From Streptomyces bauhiniae (GTDB lineage: Bacteria > Actinomycetota > Actinomycetes > Streptomycetales > Streptomycetaceae): a stretch of 64,000 nt of DNA. The notes below the pieces were generated by a model. That model had not been told where the DNA came from. It worked only from the letters and a program-made list of their open reading frames with translations, and did no database searches. The translations under genes were made by a program, and so were the position numbers. Of this stretch, positions 22,702-31,768 are shown in pieces; position 1 is the first letter of the stretch, and each line of letters opens with the position of its first letter. The stretch covers positions 496,001 to 560,000 of the forward strand of contig NZ_SRRT01000003.1 in assembly GCF_004784475.1 (NCBI RefSeq), in the 5' to 3' direction.

Positions 22702-25557
22702 GTGGAAGCATCTTTGGCCACCACGGACACTCCACGAGCGGCATCGGTGCGCTGCGGTGAGTCACTGCGGCTCCTGCAGGCACTCCAGCGGGCGCGGGAC
22801 GGCCACGGCGGGGTCGTCGAACTGCACGGGGACCCCGGGTCCGGGAAGACCCGGCTGCTGACCCAGCTCACGGCGGCGGCCCGGCACCAGGGAGTCCGGG
22901 TGCTCGACGGCCGCTGCTACCCGGCGGAACGGGACGCGTTCTGTGTCTTCACCCGGGCCCTCGGCGACCTGGTGACGTCGCAGCGGCTGGCCCGGCTCTC
23001 ACCGGCCCACGCGGAACTGGTCCGGGCGGGACTGTGCGCCCGGCGCAACCGCACGGACCCCCCGCCCCAGCCGCTCCCGCTGTCCCAGGCGGTGCACGCC
23101 CTGCTGGCCGACGCCGCGGACGGCGGGCTGCTGCTGGTGCTCGACGACTTCCACTGGGCCGACCCGAAGTCCCTGGAGTTCGCCGACCACTTGGTGCGCT
23201 GGCCGCTCAGGGCGCCCCTCCTCATCGTCATCGCCCACCGGCCCAGGCAGGCCGGCCCGGCCCTGCTCAGCACACTCGCCTACGGCGCCGAGCAGGGCCG
23301 GGTGACCCGCGTCGGGCTGGGGCCGATCAGCCCGGAACAGGCGGCCCGGCTGCTGAACGTACGGCCCGACACCGGCTGGCTGCGGTCGGCGTATCCGGAG
23401 AGCCAGGGCAACATCCTGAATCTGCTGGTGCTCGGTGAGTCCGCGCCGCTCCGGCCCTCCCTGACCGCCGACCTGGTCACCGGCCGACTGGCCCCGCTCA
23501 CCGCCGAGCTGGAGTTGCCGAACCCCGTCGAACGCCTCCTGGCCGAGTCCGCGGCGGTGCTCGGCGACCGCTTCACCCGCGAGGAACTGGCCCACGTCAG
23601 CGAGCTGCCCTACGACGAGGTGTGCGCGGCCGTCACCGGGCTGGTCCGGCTTGACATCCTGCGTCCGCTGCCCCACTCCGCCACCCAGTTCGTCTTCCGC
23701 CACCCGGTGCTGCGCGAGCTGGTGCGCGAGCGGACGGACCACTGCCGACGCCGGGGCGCCCACCGCAGGGCGCTGACCGTCCTCAACCGCCGCGCCGCCC
23801 CGGCGGCCGAACGTGCCGTGCACATCGAGCTGTCCGCCCACACCTTCACCCCGGAGGACCTGGAGACGCTGGCACGGGCCGGCAAGGAGGCGGCACTGAG
23901 CGCGCCCGAGGACGCCGTGCGCTGGCTGCTGCTCGCGCTGCGCGGCCTCGCCTCGGACGACGGCCCGCCGGGCCGGCTGCTCGGCCTGATCCCACCCCTG
24001 GCCCGGGCACTCCAGGCACTCCGGACGACCGGCCACCTCGACGACAACGAGGCGTTGCGGCACCTGCTCACCCAGGATGCCGGGATACCGCCGGACCAGG
24101 CGCACCACGCGGCGATACGCGTCTGTGTGCTGGTGGAGTGCCTGCACGGACGGTTCGCCGAGGCCGACGCGTTGCTGCGCTCCGAACTCACGCGGGCGGG
24201 CTCCGCCGCCGACGCGGATCTGCGCGCCCGGCTGACGATCTTCCGGGGCATCGTGTCGTCCCTGTGCAACGACGGCGAACTGGCCTCCCTCGCCTCCGCC
24301 GCGCTCCGGCTCGCCCGCTCCGGTGGCCGGGAGGCGACGCTGGCGGGCGCGCTGTCGCTGCACGCCCTCGCCGAACTGACCGCCGGCCGCACCGCGCGGT
24401 CCGTCACCGCCTACGACGCCGCGGTCCGGCAGTTGGACAAGCTCCCGAACGCCGAGATGCGTCCGCACCCGGAGTACCTCGCCCTGCTCGGCTGGTGCGC
24501 CCTGCTGCTGGGGCGGCCGCAGGAGGCGGAGTCCCGCTACACACGCGGTATCGCCGTCTCGACGGGCCGCTCCCCCGACATCCTGCTCCCCGCGCTGCTC
24601 AGCGGACTCGCCGAGGCCCAGCTACGACAGGGCAGGCTGAACAGCGCGCGGCGCTTCGCCGCCGACGCCGCGGACCTGGCCGGCCACCTGGGCGCGGACC
24701 GGCTGCGGGCCTACGCGATGGCCCAGGAGGCCCTCTGCGTCACCTACGCGGAGCCACCGGGCAGCAGCCGCGCCTCGGCCCGTACGGAGGAGGCGCTGCG
24801 GGCCCTGCACCACTGGAACGACACCTGGCATTCCCTGGCCGTGCTGACGGTCGCCGAATCCCTTCTGCTCCAGGGCAGTCAGGAACGCTGCCTGGGCCTG
24901 CTGCTCGATCTGGGCGCCCCCGACCTCGGCACCCTGAGCCCTCCGCTACGGCCCCGGGCCTACGAGCTGCTCGCCCTGGCCTCGGTCTCCAGCGGCACCC
25001 GCGCCGCGCTGTGGGCCGAGCGCGCCCACCGGGTGATGAAGGTCTGTCCGCTGCCGCACACACGGGCCTACGCGCTCCTGGCCCGCGGCCATGTGCTCAC
25101 CCAGCAGAACGAGCCGGCTGCGGCGATCACCGCCTACCGGAAGGCCGAACGGCTCTTCGACGGGGCGCAGTTGAGGCTCCAGAGCCTGCGCGCGGCCGTC
25201 GGGACCGCCCGGACGGCGAGTTCCGGCGCCCGGCCCGAGGAGGCGGAAGGGCTGTGGACCGCCGCACGGGAACTGGCCGATCACTGGCACGTGCCGCTCT
25301 TCGCCCAGCTTCCGCCGGGCAGCCCCCAGGAGGGCCCCGACCTCGCCCCCCTGACCCGGCGCGAGCTGGAGGTGGCCCGCCTGGTCGGCGCCGGCCGACG
25401 CACCCGCGAGGTCGCCGAGACCCTGCGGGTGAGCCCGCGCACGATCGAGGTCCACCTCTCCCGCATCTACCGGAAACTGGAGATCGGTTCCCGGGCGGAG
25501 CTGGCCAGGCTGATGGCCGTACGTATTTCTACTGATGCACGCACACAGGCTTCCTGA
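22702..25557 (+). CDS. LAL-family LuxR regulator with AAA ATPase domain
   Basis: A protein of about 951 residues with an N-terminal P-loop ATPase domain (Walker A GDPGSGKT at residues 43-50, Walker B-like LLLVLDDFHWADP), a long TPR-like helical middle, and a C-terminal LuxR HTH (LTRRELEVARLVGAG, then SPRTIEVHLSRIYRKL). This is the large ATP-binding LuxR (LAL) design of pathway-specific activators. GTG 22702 has GGGGAAAGG 11 bases upstream; GTG 22660 is an alternative without a ribosome site. It is preceded by an AT-rich leader and followed by the SARP gene. It is a likely activator of the island. Confidence 0.88.
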   Translation: MEASLATTDTPRAASVRCGESLRLLQALQRARDGHGGVVELHGDPGSGKTRLLTQLTAAARHQGVRVLDGRCYPAERDAFCVFTRALGDLVTSQRLARLSPAHAELVRAGLCARRNRTDPPPQPLPLSQAVHALLADAADGGLLLVLDDFHWADPKSLEFADHLVRWPLRAPLLIVIAHRPRQAGPALLSTLAYGAEQGRVTRVGLGPISPEQAARLLNVRPDTGWLRSAYPESQGNILNLLVLGESAPLRPSLTADLVTGRLAPLTAELELPNPVERLLAESAAVLGDRFTREELAHVSELPYDEVCAAVTGLVRLDILRPLPHSATQFVFRHPVLRELVRERTDHCRRRGAHRRALTVLNRRAAPAAERAVHIELSAHTFTPEDLETLARAGKEAALSAPEDAVRWLLLALRGLASDDGPPGRLLGLIPPLARALQALRTTGHLDDNEALRHLLTQDAGIPPDQAHHAAIRVCVLVECLHGRFAEADALLRSELTRAGSAADADLRARLTIFRGIVSSLCNDGELASLASAALRLARSGGREATLAGALSLHALAELTAGRTARSVTAYDAAVRQLDKLPNAEMRPHPEYLALLGWCALLLGRPQEAESRYTRGIAVSTGRSPDILLPALLSGLAEAQLRQGRLNSARRFAADAADLAGHLGADRLRAYAMAQEALCVTYAEPPGSSRASARTEEALRALHHWNDTWHSLAVLTVAESLLLQGSQERCLGLLLDLGAPDLGTLSPPLRPRAYELLALASVSSGTRAALWAERAHRVMKVCPLPHTRAYALLARGHVLTQQNEPAAAITAYRKAERLFDGAQLRLQSLRAAVGTARTASSGARPEEAEGLWTAARELADHWHVPLFAQLPPGSPQEGPDLAPLTRRELEVARLVGAGRRTREVAETLRVSPRTIEVHLSRIYRKLEIGSRAELARLMAVRISTDARTQAS

Positions 25558-25706
25558 GAGGCTGAAATCAGCTCTACGAGCACAGCGCGGGATAGGGCCG
25601 AAATGGACGCACCTTCAGTCGGAGGAAATATTCCGGAAACATTCGGCCGGCAGGACGACGATTGCAGTGGAAATCTTCCGGAGCCCCCCACCAGGAAGGC
25701 AGCGTC

Positions 25707-26474
25707 ATGCGATTCGAGATCTTGGGAAGCCTGCGCATCACCGACGGCAAGGACGTCTTCACGGTCACCGCTCCGAAGATGGAGGCCCTGCTCGCGGCCA
25801 TGGTGGTGCGGGCCGGCGATGTCGTCTCCATGGACCAGATGTGCACCGAGATCTGGGGTGACGCGCCCCCGCGCCGTGCCGTCGCCACTCTGCACGTCTA
25901 CATATCGCAGCTACGCAAGCTGCTCGGCGGCGCGGACCGGGGCCACGGTCCGATCGTGACCCGGTTCCCCGGTTATGTCCTGGAGCTCGGTGACGGCAGC
26001 CTGGACGCACACGAGTTCCAGCGGCTGGCCGGGCAGGCCCGGGCCGCGTTCTGCGCCGGGCGGTATCAGGACGCCTCCGTGGCCTGCGGCCGGGCACTCG
26101 CGCTGTGGCGCGGCACGGTGCTCGGCGAGTTGCGCGGCGGCCCCATCGTGGACGAGTTCGCGACCTGGGCCGAGGAGACCCGGCTGGAGTGCGTCGAGCT
26201 GGGCAACGAGGCGGACCTGATGCTGGGGCGGCACCGCGAGCTGGTGGGGCCGCTGTACGCGCTGGTGAACAAGCATCCGCTGATCGAGGCGTTCCACCGA
26301 CAGCTCATGCTCGCGCTGTACCGCTCCGACCGGCGGGCCGACGCCCTGCGCGCCTTCCAGCGGGTGAGGTCCGTGCTCGACCGCGAGCTGGGCATCACGC
26401 CGTGCCGGTCCCTGCACGAGCTGCACCAGCAGATCCTGGCCGACGACGAGTCGAGGGTGCCCGCGGCGGCGTGA
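25707..26474 (+). CDS. SARP/AfsR-family transcriptional regulator
   Basis: A 255-residue Streptomyces antibiotic regulatory protein with a winged-helix OmpR-like DNA-binding domain at the N-terminus (MRFEILGSLRITDGKD through ATLHVYISQLRKLL), followed by the bacterial transcriptional activation domain (HRELVGPLYALVNKHPLIE onward). The short form lacks NB-ARC or TPR extensions. ATG 25707 has AGGAAGG at the right distance; an upstream in-frame ATG at 25662 lacks one. It sits directly after the LAL gene and before two luciferase-like genes, so it is probably a cluster-specific activator. A candidate target repeat lies before the thioesterase gene. Confidence 0.9.
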   Translation: MRFEILGSLRITDGKDVFTVTAPKMEALLAAMVVRAGDVVSMDQMCTEIWGDAPPRRAVATLHVYISQLRKLLGGADRGHGPIVTRFPGYVLELGDGSLDAHEFQRLAGQARAAFCAGRYQDASVACGRALALWRGTVLGELRGGPIVDEFATWAEETRLECVELGNEADLMLGRHRELVGPLYALVNKHPLIEAFHRQLMLALYRSDRRADALRAFQRVRSVLDRELGITPCRSLHELHQQILADDESRVPAAA

Positions 26475-26511
26475 ACCGCCCCCGGCCGGTGTCCTGTCCG
26501 CTGTTGGGTCC

Positions 26512-27414
26512 TCACCCCGCCGAGACGAGGTCCAGCAGGCTCCCGGCCAGGTCGAGGGTGTGGTCGACCGTGCCGGCCACGAAGGTGAAGTCGACGAACA
26601 CCTCGGACGCGGGCAGCACCGAGCGCATCCTCAGCACCTCCTGGGCGACCACCGTCACCGGTGTGCCGGCGGCCACGTTGACCCGCAGGATCACCCCGAT
26701 CCCGGCCGGGTCCCGCCCGGCCTCCTCGGCCGCGTGCCGGACGGTCGCCCACCCCTCGGTGAGCTGCGCCGCCGGAAACGCCTCCGGCGCCCACCACACC
26801 GGCATCCAGCCGTCGGCCCGCGCACCGACCCGCCGCAACGCCCGTCGTCCGAACGCGCCGAGATAGACCGGGGGATGCGGCCGTTGCACCGGCTTGAGCC
26901 CGACGTGGCCGGCCGGGATCGTGAACAGCGGGCCCCGGTGCTCCACGGGGTTCGTCGTCCACCAGGCCATGAGCACGTCCAGCAGTTCGTCCAGCCGCGC
27001 ACCGCGCCCGTCGAACGGCACCCCCGCGGCCTGGTACTCCTCGGGCGACCAGCCGCTCCCGAACCCGGCGACGAGCCGGCCGCCGCTGGCCACGTCGATG
27101 CTGGCGAGCGCGCGGGCCAGCAGCGCGGGCGGGTACCACGGCGCGTTGATGCCGCTGCTGCCCAGCCGGACCTCGCCGGTGACCGCCGCCGCGACCGCGA
27201 GGGCCGCGAGCGGGTCGGCCGCCACCCGGAATTCGTCCGGAATGGCGGGGGAACCGGGCGAATATCCGACACTCGGGTCCACCGGGGTCAACAGTCGGTC
27301 GCCGACCCAGAGGCTGCTCGCACCGAGTTTCTCCGCGTCGGCGGCGAACCGGGCGATCCCGTTCACCTCGTTGGCCGCCGGACCGAATGTCGGAAGACCG
27401 AAACCCAAACGCAT
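26512..27414 (-). CDS. LLM-class flavin-dependent oxidoreductase (first of a divergent pair)
   Basis: A 300-residue luciferase-like TIM-barrel enzyme. MRLGFGLPTFGP at the start, RLVAGFGSGWSPEEY in the middle and the MPVWWAPEAF region fit the F420/FMN-dependent LLM superfamily; the exact cofactor cannot be read off. ATG 27414 is preceded by GGAG. It is divergent from the second LLM gene at 27654, with a shared 239-bp control region containing a perfect 8-bp inverted repeat (27467-27485). Such enzymes perform hydroxylations or Baeyer-Villiger-type oxidations; a flavin reductase gene lies at 33131. It probably oxidises the pathway product. Confidence 0.85.
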   Translation of the reverse strand: MRLGFGLPTFGPAANEVNGIARFAADAEKLGASSLWVGDRLLTPVDPSVGYSPGSPAIPDEFRVAADPLAALAVAAAVTGEVRLGSSGINAPWYPPALLARALASIDVASGGRLVAGFGSGWSPEEYQAAGVPFDGRGARLDELLDVLMAWWTTNPVEHRGPLFTIPAGHVGLKPVQRPHPPVYLGAFGRRALRRVGARADGWMPVWWAPEAFPAAQLTEGWATVRHAAEEAGRDPAGIGVILRVNVAAGTPVTVVAQEVLRMRSVLPASEVFVDFTFVAGTVDHTLDLAGSLLDLVSAG

Positions 27415-27466
27415 ATGTCCGCTCCACCCGCTCTGGAATGTCATCGGCAAGGAAAACGCGAGAACG

Positions 27467-27485
27467 CACCGGAATCCTTCCGGTG
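27467..27485. promoter_or_regulatory. Perfect inverted repeat in the divergent LLM promoter region
   Basis: CACCGGAA-TCC-TTCCGGTG is an 8-bp perfect dyad with a 3-base spacer between the two divergent luciferase-like genes. A second palindrome, GTGGCGCCAC, is at 27590-27599. It is a candidate operator; the binding regulator is unknown. Confidence 0.4.
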
Positions 27486-27653
27486 GCTTCATCCACGTTA
27501 GGCGAGCGGAATGCGGTGCTCCAGAGCGCGATGCCCCCCCTGCCGCCGGCACTGGTGGTGCGACCCATAGGAGAAACTGACTCCCCCCTGTGGCGCCACC
27601 CAGCCCATATATTCGTTCGGACGGCGAATCATCCATGACGGACAGGGGATTTG

Positions 27654-28817
27654 ATGCACACGGATCGACTTAAATTCGGTGCGTTTCTGGCACCGTTCCA
27701 CCCGCTGGGCGAGGACCCCACCCTTCAGTTCGAGCGGGACCTGGAATTGATCGAGCTGTTCGACCGGCTCAACTACGATGAATTCTGGATCGGCGAACAC
27801 CATTCGCTGGGCTGGAACAGCATCGGCGTCCCGGAACTGTTCGTGGCCGCCGCCGCCGAGCGTACGCGCCAGATCAAACTGGCCACCGGTGTGATGACCC
27901 TGCCGTACCACCACCCGTTCATGGTGGCCACCCGTGCCATGCATCTCGATCATCTGACCCGTGGCCGCTTCATCCTCGGGGTCGGGGCGGGCAGCAGTCC
28001 GGTGGACGCGCACATGCTCGGCCGCGAGTGGGGCGAGATGCGCCGCATGTTCGGCGAGTCCCTGGAGGCGGTCGTGGAACTGCTCCACGGAGACCAGCCG
28101 GTCACCAGGAAGACCCCGTGGTTCACACTTCAGGACGCCAAGCTCCAGCTCGCGCCGTACCGGGCGGGCAAGGTGGAGATCGCGGCCGCGAGCGTCGCCT
28201 CGCCCCACAGCGTGCGGCTGTCCGGCCAACTCGGCATCAGCACCGTCTCGTTCGGCGTGTCACGCCCCGGCCACCGGCCCCCCGACATGAAGACACAGTG
28301 GCGGTACGCCGAGGAGGCCGCCGCGGAGCACGGCAGGACGGTCGACCGGCGGAACTGGCGGATCACGCTGCCGATCCACGTCGCCGAGACGCGGAAGCAG
28401 GCCATCGACGACGTCCGCGCCGGTTACCAGCGCTGGGCCTACGAGTACTGGGGTGATCTGCGCGGGCTCGACGTGAACATCCCCGGCGTCGCGCCGGAGA
28501 ACGCGATCGAGGCGGCGATCGAGGCCGGCAGCGCCCTCGTCGGGTCGGTCGAGGACTGCGTGGCGGGCATCCGGCGCATGCAGGAGGAGACCGGCGGCTT
28601 CGGCACTCTCCTGGTGTATCTCCAGGACTGGGCCGATCCGGAGCGGACCAGGCGCAGTTACGACCTGCTGGCCCGCTATGTGGCTCCCCACTTCACCGGT
28701 TCGGCGCGCCCGCTGGCCGAGTCCGCGCGGTGGTACCAGGAGAACCGCGACCTGTTCGGCGGCAAGCTCACCCTGCCCGATCACGGAGCGCGCCCGCGTG
28801 GCGCGGCGGCCGGCTGA
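27654..28817 (+). CDS. LLM-class flavin-dependent monooxygenase, limonene-hydroxylase-like
   Basis: A 387-residue luciferase-family protein. LKFGAFLAPFHPLGEDPTLQF, FWIGEHHSLGWNS and GVMTLPYHHPFMVATRAMHLDHL (given in parts) are the subfamily patterns of FMNH2-dependent two-component monooxygenases. ATG 27654 is preferred over TTG 27651 because AGGGG sits about 6 bases before it. It needs reduced flavin from a reductase; the flavin reductase at 33131-33631 is the natural partner in this island. It ends just before a bidirectional terminator shared with the MFS gene. Confidence 0.87.
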   Translation: MHTDRLKFGAFLAPFHPLGEDPTLQFERDLELIELFDRLNYDEFWIGEHHSLGWNSIGVPELFVAAAAERTRQIKLATGVMTLPYHHPFMVATRAMHLDHLTRGRFILGVGAGSSPVDAHMLGREWGEMRRMFGESLEAVVELLHGDQPVTRKTPWFTLQDAKLQLAPYRAGKVEIAAASVASPHSVRLSGQLGISTVSFGVSRPGHRPPDMKTQWRYAEEAAAEHGRTVDRRNWRITLPIHVAETRKQAIDDVRAGYQRWAYEYWGDLRGLDVNIPGVAPENAIEAAIEAGSALVGSVEDCVAGIRRMQEETGGFGTLLVYLQDWADPERTRRSYDLLARYVAPHFTGSARPLAESARWYQENRDLFGGKLTLPDHGARPRGAAAG

Positions 28818-28832
28818 GCGATCGTCAGCGAA

Positions 28833-28874
28833 CGCCGCTGCCGCACCGGGCGATGTTCGCACCGGTGCGGCGGC
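28833..28874. terminator. Bidirectional hairpin terminator between LLM and MFS genes
   Basis: CCGCTGCCGCACCGG pairs with CCGGTGCGGCGGCGG (14 of 15 positions) around a 12-base loop, between the convergent stops of the monooxygenase (28817) and the exporter (28881). Confidence 0.7.
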
Positions 28875-28880
28875 GGACGG

Positions 28881-30302
28881 TCAGGCGGTGGCGGCCTCAC
28901 GCTGTTCGGCGCGGGCGATCATCAGCCACGCGCCGACGGCGGCGGCGAGATACGCGACGCCGATCACCGCGAAGCACAGCGCCGGCCCACGGTTCCAGTC
29001 CGAGACGGTGCCGAGTACGACGCTCATCACGGCGATGCCCACGAGCGTGCCGATCTGACGGTTGGCGTTGAGCACCGAGCCGGCCGCGTTCGCGTGCTCG
29101 GGGCCGGCGGCGTCCACCAGGGCCGCGGTCATCCCCGGGGAGATGATGCCGGCGCCGATGTTCGCCAGGCCGACGGCGACCGCCAGCACCCAGTAGGGCG
29201 TCTCCTCGGACACGGTGACCATGGTCAGCGAGGAGACGCCGGCGACCAGCAGGAAGACCGTCAGCAGTGCCCCGTTGGAGAACCGTGCGGAGATGCGCGA
29301 GTAGACGACGTTGGCCAGCGGGAACCAGATCGTCATCGGCAGCAGTTCGAGCCCGGCCTGGAAGGGGGTGGCCCCACGGGCGTGCTGGAGATACAGGCTC
29401 AGCATGAACATGCTGCCGTACAGCGCGAGATTGAAGAGGAAACCCACCAGGTTCGCGCCGGCGAAACTCGGCCGGCTGAACAGGCTCCAGGGCATGACCA
29501 GGTTGTCGGCGCGGCGTTCGCGCACCAGCAGCGAACCGGCGGCGACCACCAGCACGGCATACGACGCCAGCATCCCGCCGGCCCCCCAGCCGAGCCGCGG
29601 TCCCTCGATGAGCGCGAAGCTCAGGGCGGCGAGCGCCACGATCCACAGGACATGGCCGGGCACCGCCAGTTTGGTGGCACGCACCTCGGAGGGGGCGATG
29701 AAGCGCTTGGTCAGCAGCATGCCGATGATGCCGATGGGCAGGTTGATGACGAAGATGCTCTGCCAGCCGAACGCGCTGACCAGGAGTCCGCCCACGGTCG
29801 GGCCCAGGCCGGCGGAGGTGGCCACGATCGCCGACCACAGGCCCAGCATCCGGGTGCGCTCCCGCTTCTCCGGGAACGAGAACACCAGAAGGGACAGCGA
29901 ACTCGGCATGAAGAGCGCGGCTCCCACGCCCTGGAGGAGACGCGCGGCGATCAGCACGGCCGCGTTCGGCGCGAGCGCGCAGCCGAGGGAGGCCACGAAG
30001 AAGACGGCCATGCCCCCCAGGTAGACGTTCTTCGCGCCGAGGCGGTTGGCCAGGCCGCCGGCCAGCAGCAGCAGCGAGCTGAAGACCAGGACGTATCCGT
30101 CCACGATCCAGGTGAGTTCCGGCAGCGAGGCGTGCAACTGCTCCTGGATCGCCGAGCCCGCGACGTTGACGACGGTCACGTCCAGGGCTGCCATGACGAA
30201 GCCGGTGGCGAGGGCGGTCAGCCGCAGTGCCGGTGGCACGGCCCGTTGATCCGGTGTCACCTCACCGGGCAACGGCACTGCTGGGGACTCAGCACGGGGC
30301 AT
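28881..30302 (-). CDS. MFS transporter, DHA2 family
   Basis: A 473-residue, 14-helix exporter of the EmrB/QacA type. Signature stretches are DVTVVNVAGSAIQEQL in helix 1 and LGPTVGGLLVSAFGWQSIFVINL in parts further on, and motif A-like GGLANRLGAKNVYLGG. ATG 30302 follows GGAGGAGAGA, a strong ribosome site; the longer frame upstream overlaps the operator region and is not needed. It is the second exporter of the island and is divergent from the ArsR-type regulator gene, with which it shares a control region. The substrate is unknown; export of the pathway product, or drug resistance, are the likely options. Confidence 0.87.
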   Translation of the reverse strand: MPRAESPAVPLPGEVTPDQRAVPPALRLTALATGFVMAALDVTVVNVAGSAIQEQLHASLPELTWIVDGYVLVFSSLLLLAGGLANRLGAKNVYLGGMAVFFVASLGCALAPNAAVLIAARLLQGVGAALFMPSSLSLLVFSFPEKRERTRMLGLWSAIVATSAGLGPTVGGLLVSAFGWQSIFVINLPIGIIGMLLTKRFIAPSEVRATKLAVPGHVLWIVALAALSFALIEGPRLGWGAGGMLASYAVLVVAAGSLLVRERRADNLVMPWSLFSRPSFAGANLVGFLFNLALYGSMFMLSLYLQHARGATPFQAGLELLPMTIWFPLANVVYSRISARFSNGALLTVFLLVAGVSSLTMVTVSEETPYWVLAVAVGLANIGAGIISPGMTAALVDAAGPEHANAAGSVLNANRQIGTLVGIAVMSVVLGTVSDWNRGPALCFAVIGVAYLAAAVGAWLMIARAEQREAATA

Positions 30303-30419
30303 CGTTCTCTCCTCCGGGAGGGCTCGCTGGGGCGAGGAACGACCGCAGACCACCGACGACCGCGGCCGGGGATCTCTCCCCGTGTCCATTGAAACCATAA
30401 TGACGATGACGGTCAAACT

Positions 30420-30456
30420 TGATGGCCATCATCGTATGACTGCTGTCGTACGATGA
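30420..30456. promoter_or_regulatory. ArsR-type operator region between the MFS and ArsR genes
   Basis: Two dyads lie close together: the perfect palindrome TGATGGCCATCA (30420-30431) and TCATCGTA ... TACGATGA (30429-30436 and 30449-30456) with a 12-base gap. They occupy the space between divergent MFS and ArsR genes, where an ArsR-family repressor would act on both promoters. Confidence 0.55.
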
Positions 30457-30491
30457 AGGCGCCACGCCGGAACGCAGGGAGGCCGAGTCAC

Positions 30492-30830
30492 GTGACCGCA
30501 CAGTCCACCGAGCGCATCACCGATCACCTCGCCGCCGAGGACATCGCGCTCCAGGGCGTACTGGAGGCGCTGGCCGACCCGGTGCGGCGCAGCATCGTGC
30601 GTCAACTCGCCGACTCGGAGCGGAACATGGCGTGCGGGACCTTCGACATCCATGTCACGCGCTCCACCAGCACGCACCACTTCAAGGTGCTGCGGCGTGC
30701 CGGAATCCTCCGGCAGCAGTACGAGGGCACGGTGAAGACGAACTCGCTGCGCCGTGCCGACCTGGACCGGGCCTTCCCCGGCCTGCTCGACGCGATCATC
30801 GAGGCGGCCCGGCGCGAGGCGGACCGGTAG
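30492..30830 (+). CDS. ArsR-family HTH regulator
   Basis: A 112-residue winged-helix protein. ALADPVRRSIVRQLAD and STHHFKVLRRAGIL (recognition helix and wing) are typical of ArsR-like regulators; CGTFDIHVTRSTST contains one Cys but no obvious metal-binding CxC pair, so it probably senses an organic ligand. GTG 30492 follows GGGAGG by 9 bases. It is divergent from the MFS gene at 28881-30302, the usual regulator-exporter arrangement, with dyads between them. It stops just before the second MmyB-like regulator on the opposite strand. Confidence 0.85.
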   Translation: MTAQSTERITDHLAAEDIALQGVLEALADPVRRSIVRQLADSERNMACGTFDIHVTRSTSTHHFKVLRRAGILRQQYEGTVKTNSLRRADLDRAFPGLLDAIIEAARREADR

Positions 30831-30866
30831 CCGATCCGCCCGGGCCCGTCCCCCGGCTCCCGGCGC

Positions 30867-31715
30867 TCACCCGGCCCGGTCGCCGGGGAGCTGGGTCGGC
30901 ATGTAGAGCATGAGCAGCGGCTCGGACCTCTGGTGCAGACCCATGACCACATGGTGGAAGGCCGCCCTGCGGCCGGGGGCGGGCCGCACCTCGACGGTCG
31001 CGATCCCCGTGTCCCGGGTCTCGTGCCGCGCCCACAGCCGGTCGAAGTCCGGACTGGCGGAGCACAGCCTGCGCGCCAGGAGTTCGAAGTTCGGATCGTC
31101 GAGGAAGCGCACGGCCTGGACGCGGAACTGGCCGACCAGGCGGCTCGCCACGTCCAGCCAGTGGGGGTAGCGGCTCCGGTTCAGGCCGTCGGTGAAGAAC
31201 GACCAGAGGTAGTTGGAGCCCGTCTCCTGCACACCGAGCAGCGTGCGCGCGGGGGCGTTGCTGACCAGGACGTTCCAGTACCGGTCGGCCACGAAGGCCG
31301 GAGCCGGCTGCCACCCCTCGACGGCGAGCCGGAGCCGGGCCAGCTCCTCCGGGGTGACTTCCTGGCGGGCGGCCGGCGGGTTCACCCCGGCCAGCAGATA
31401 CAGGTGCGCGCGCTCGGTGCGATCCAGGTTGAGCGCCTTGCTGACCGCGTCGAGCACGTCCTCGGACACCTTGATGTCCCTGCCCTGTTCGAGCCACGTG
31501 TACCAGGAGGCGCTCACCCCGGCCAGCACGGCGACTTCCTCGCGCCGCAGCCCCGGCGTGTTCCGGCGCCCGCCCACCGTCAGCCCGACGTCTCCGGGCG
31601 AGAGCCGCGCCCGGCGGGACCGGAGGAAGTGGCGCAGCGCGGCCCGCCGCTCTCTGCCCGCGTCTCTGACGTTCCTGGTCTCCTCCTGGACCGAGGCGAC
31701 ACCGCTACCCCTCAT
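30867..31715 (-). CDS. XRE-family regulator with MmyB-like ligand-binding domain (second copy)
   Basis: A 282-residue protein. The HTH region has GLRREEVAVLAGVSASWYTWLEQGR, nearly the same as in the gene at 20418-21257, and the PAS-related domain has APAFVADRYWNVLVSNAPA. It belongs to the same MmyB-like family, with an N-terminal extension of about 20 residues. It lies beside the oxidoreductase gene at 31769, on the same strand and 53 bases after it. These regulators often sense lipids or metabolites and act locally on a divergent or adjacent gene. Confidence 0.85.
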   Translation of the reverse strand: MRGSGVASVQEETRNVRDAGRERRAALRHFLRSRRARLSPGDVGLTVGGRRNTPGLRREEVAVLAGVSASWYTWLEQGRDIKVSEDVLDAVSKALNLDRTERAHLYLLAGVNPPAARQEVTPEELARLRLAVEGWQPAPAFVADRYWNVLVSNAPARTLLGVQETGSNYLWSFFTDGLNRSRYPHWLDVASRLVGQFRVQAVRFLDDPNFELLARRLCSASPDFDRLWARHETRDTGIATVEVRPAPGRRAAFHHVVMGLHQRSEPLLMLYMPTQLPGDRAG

Positions 31716-31768
31716 TCAAGCCACCCTTCACACACGAAGAACCAGTCCGAGTCACCGGGAACGGCTGT

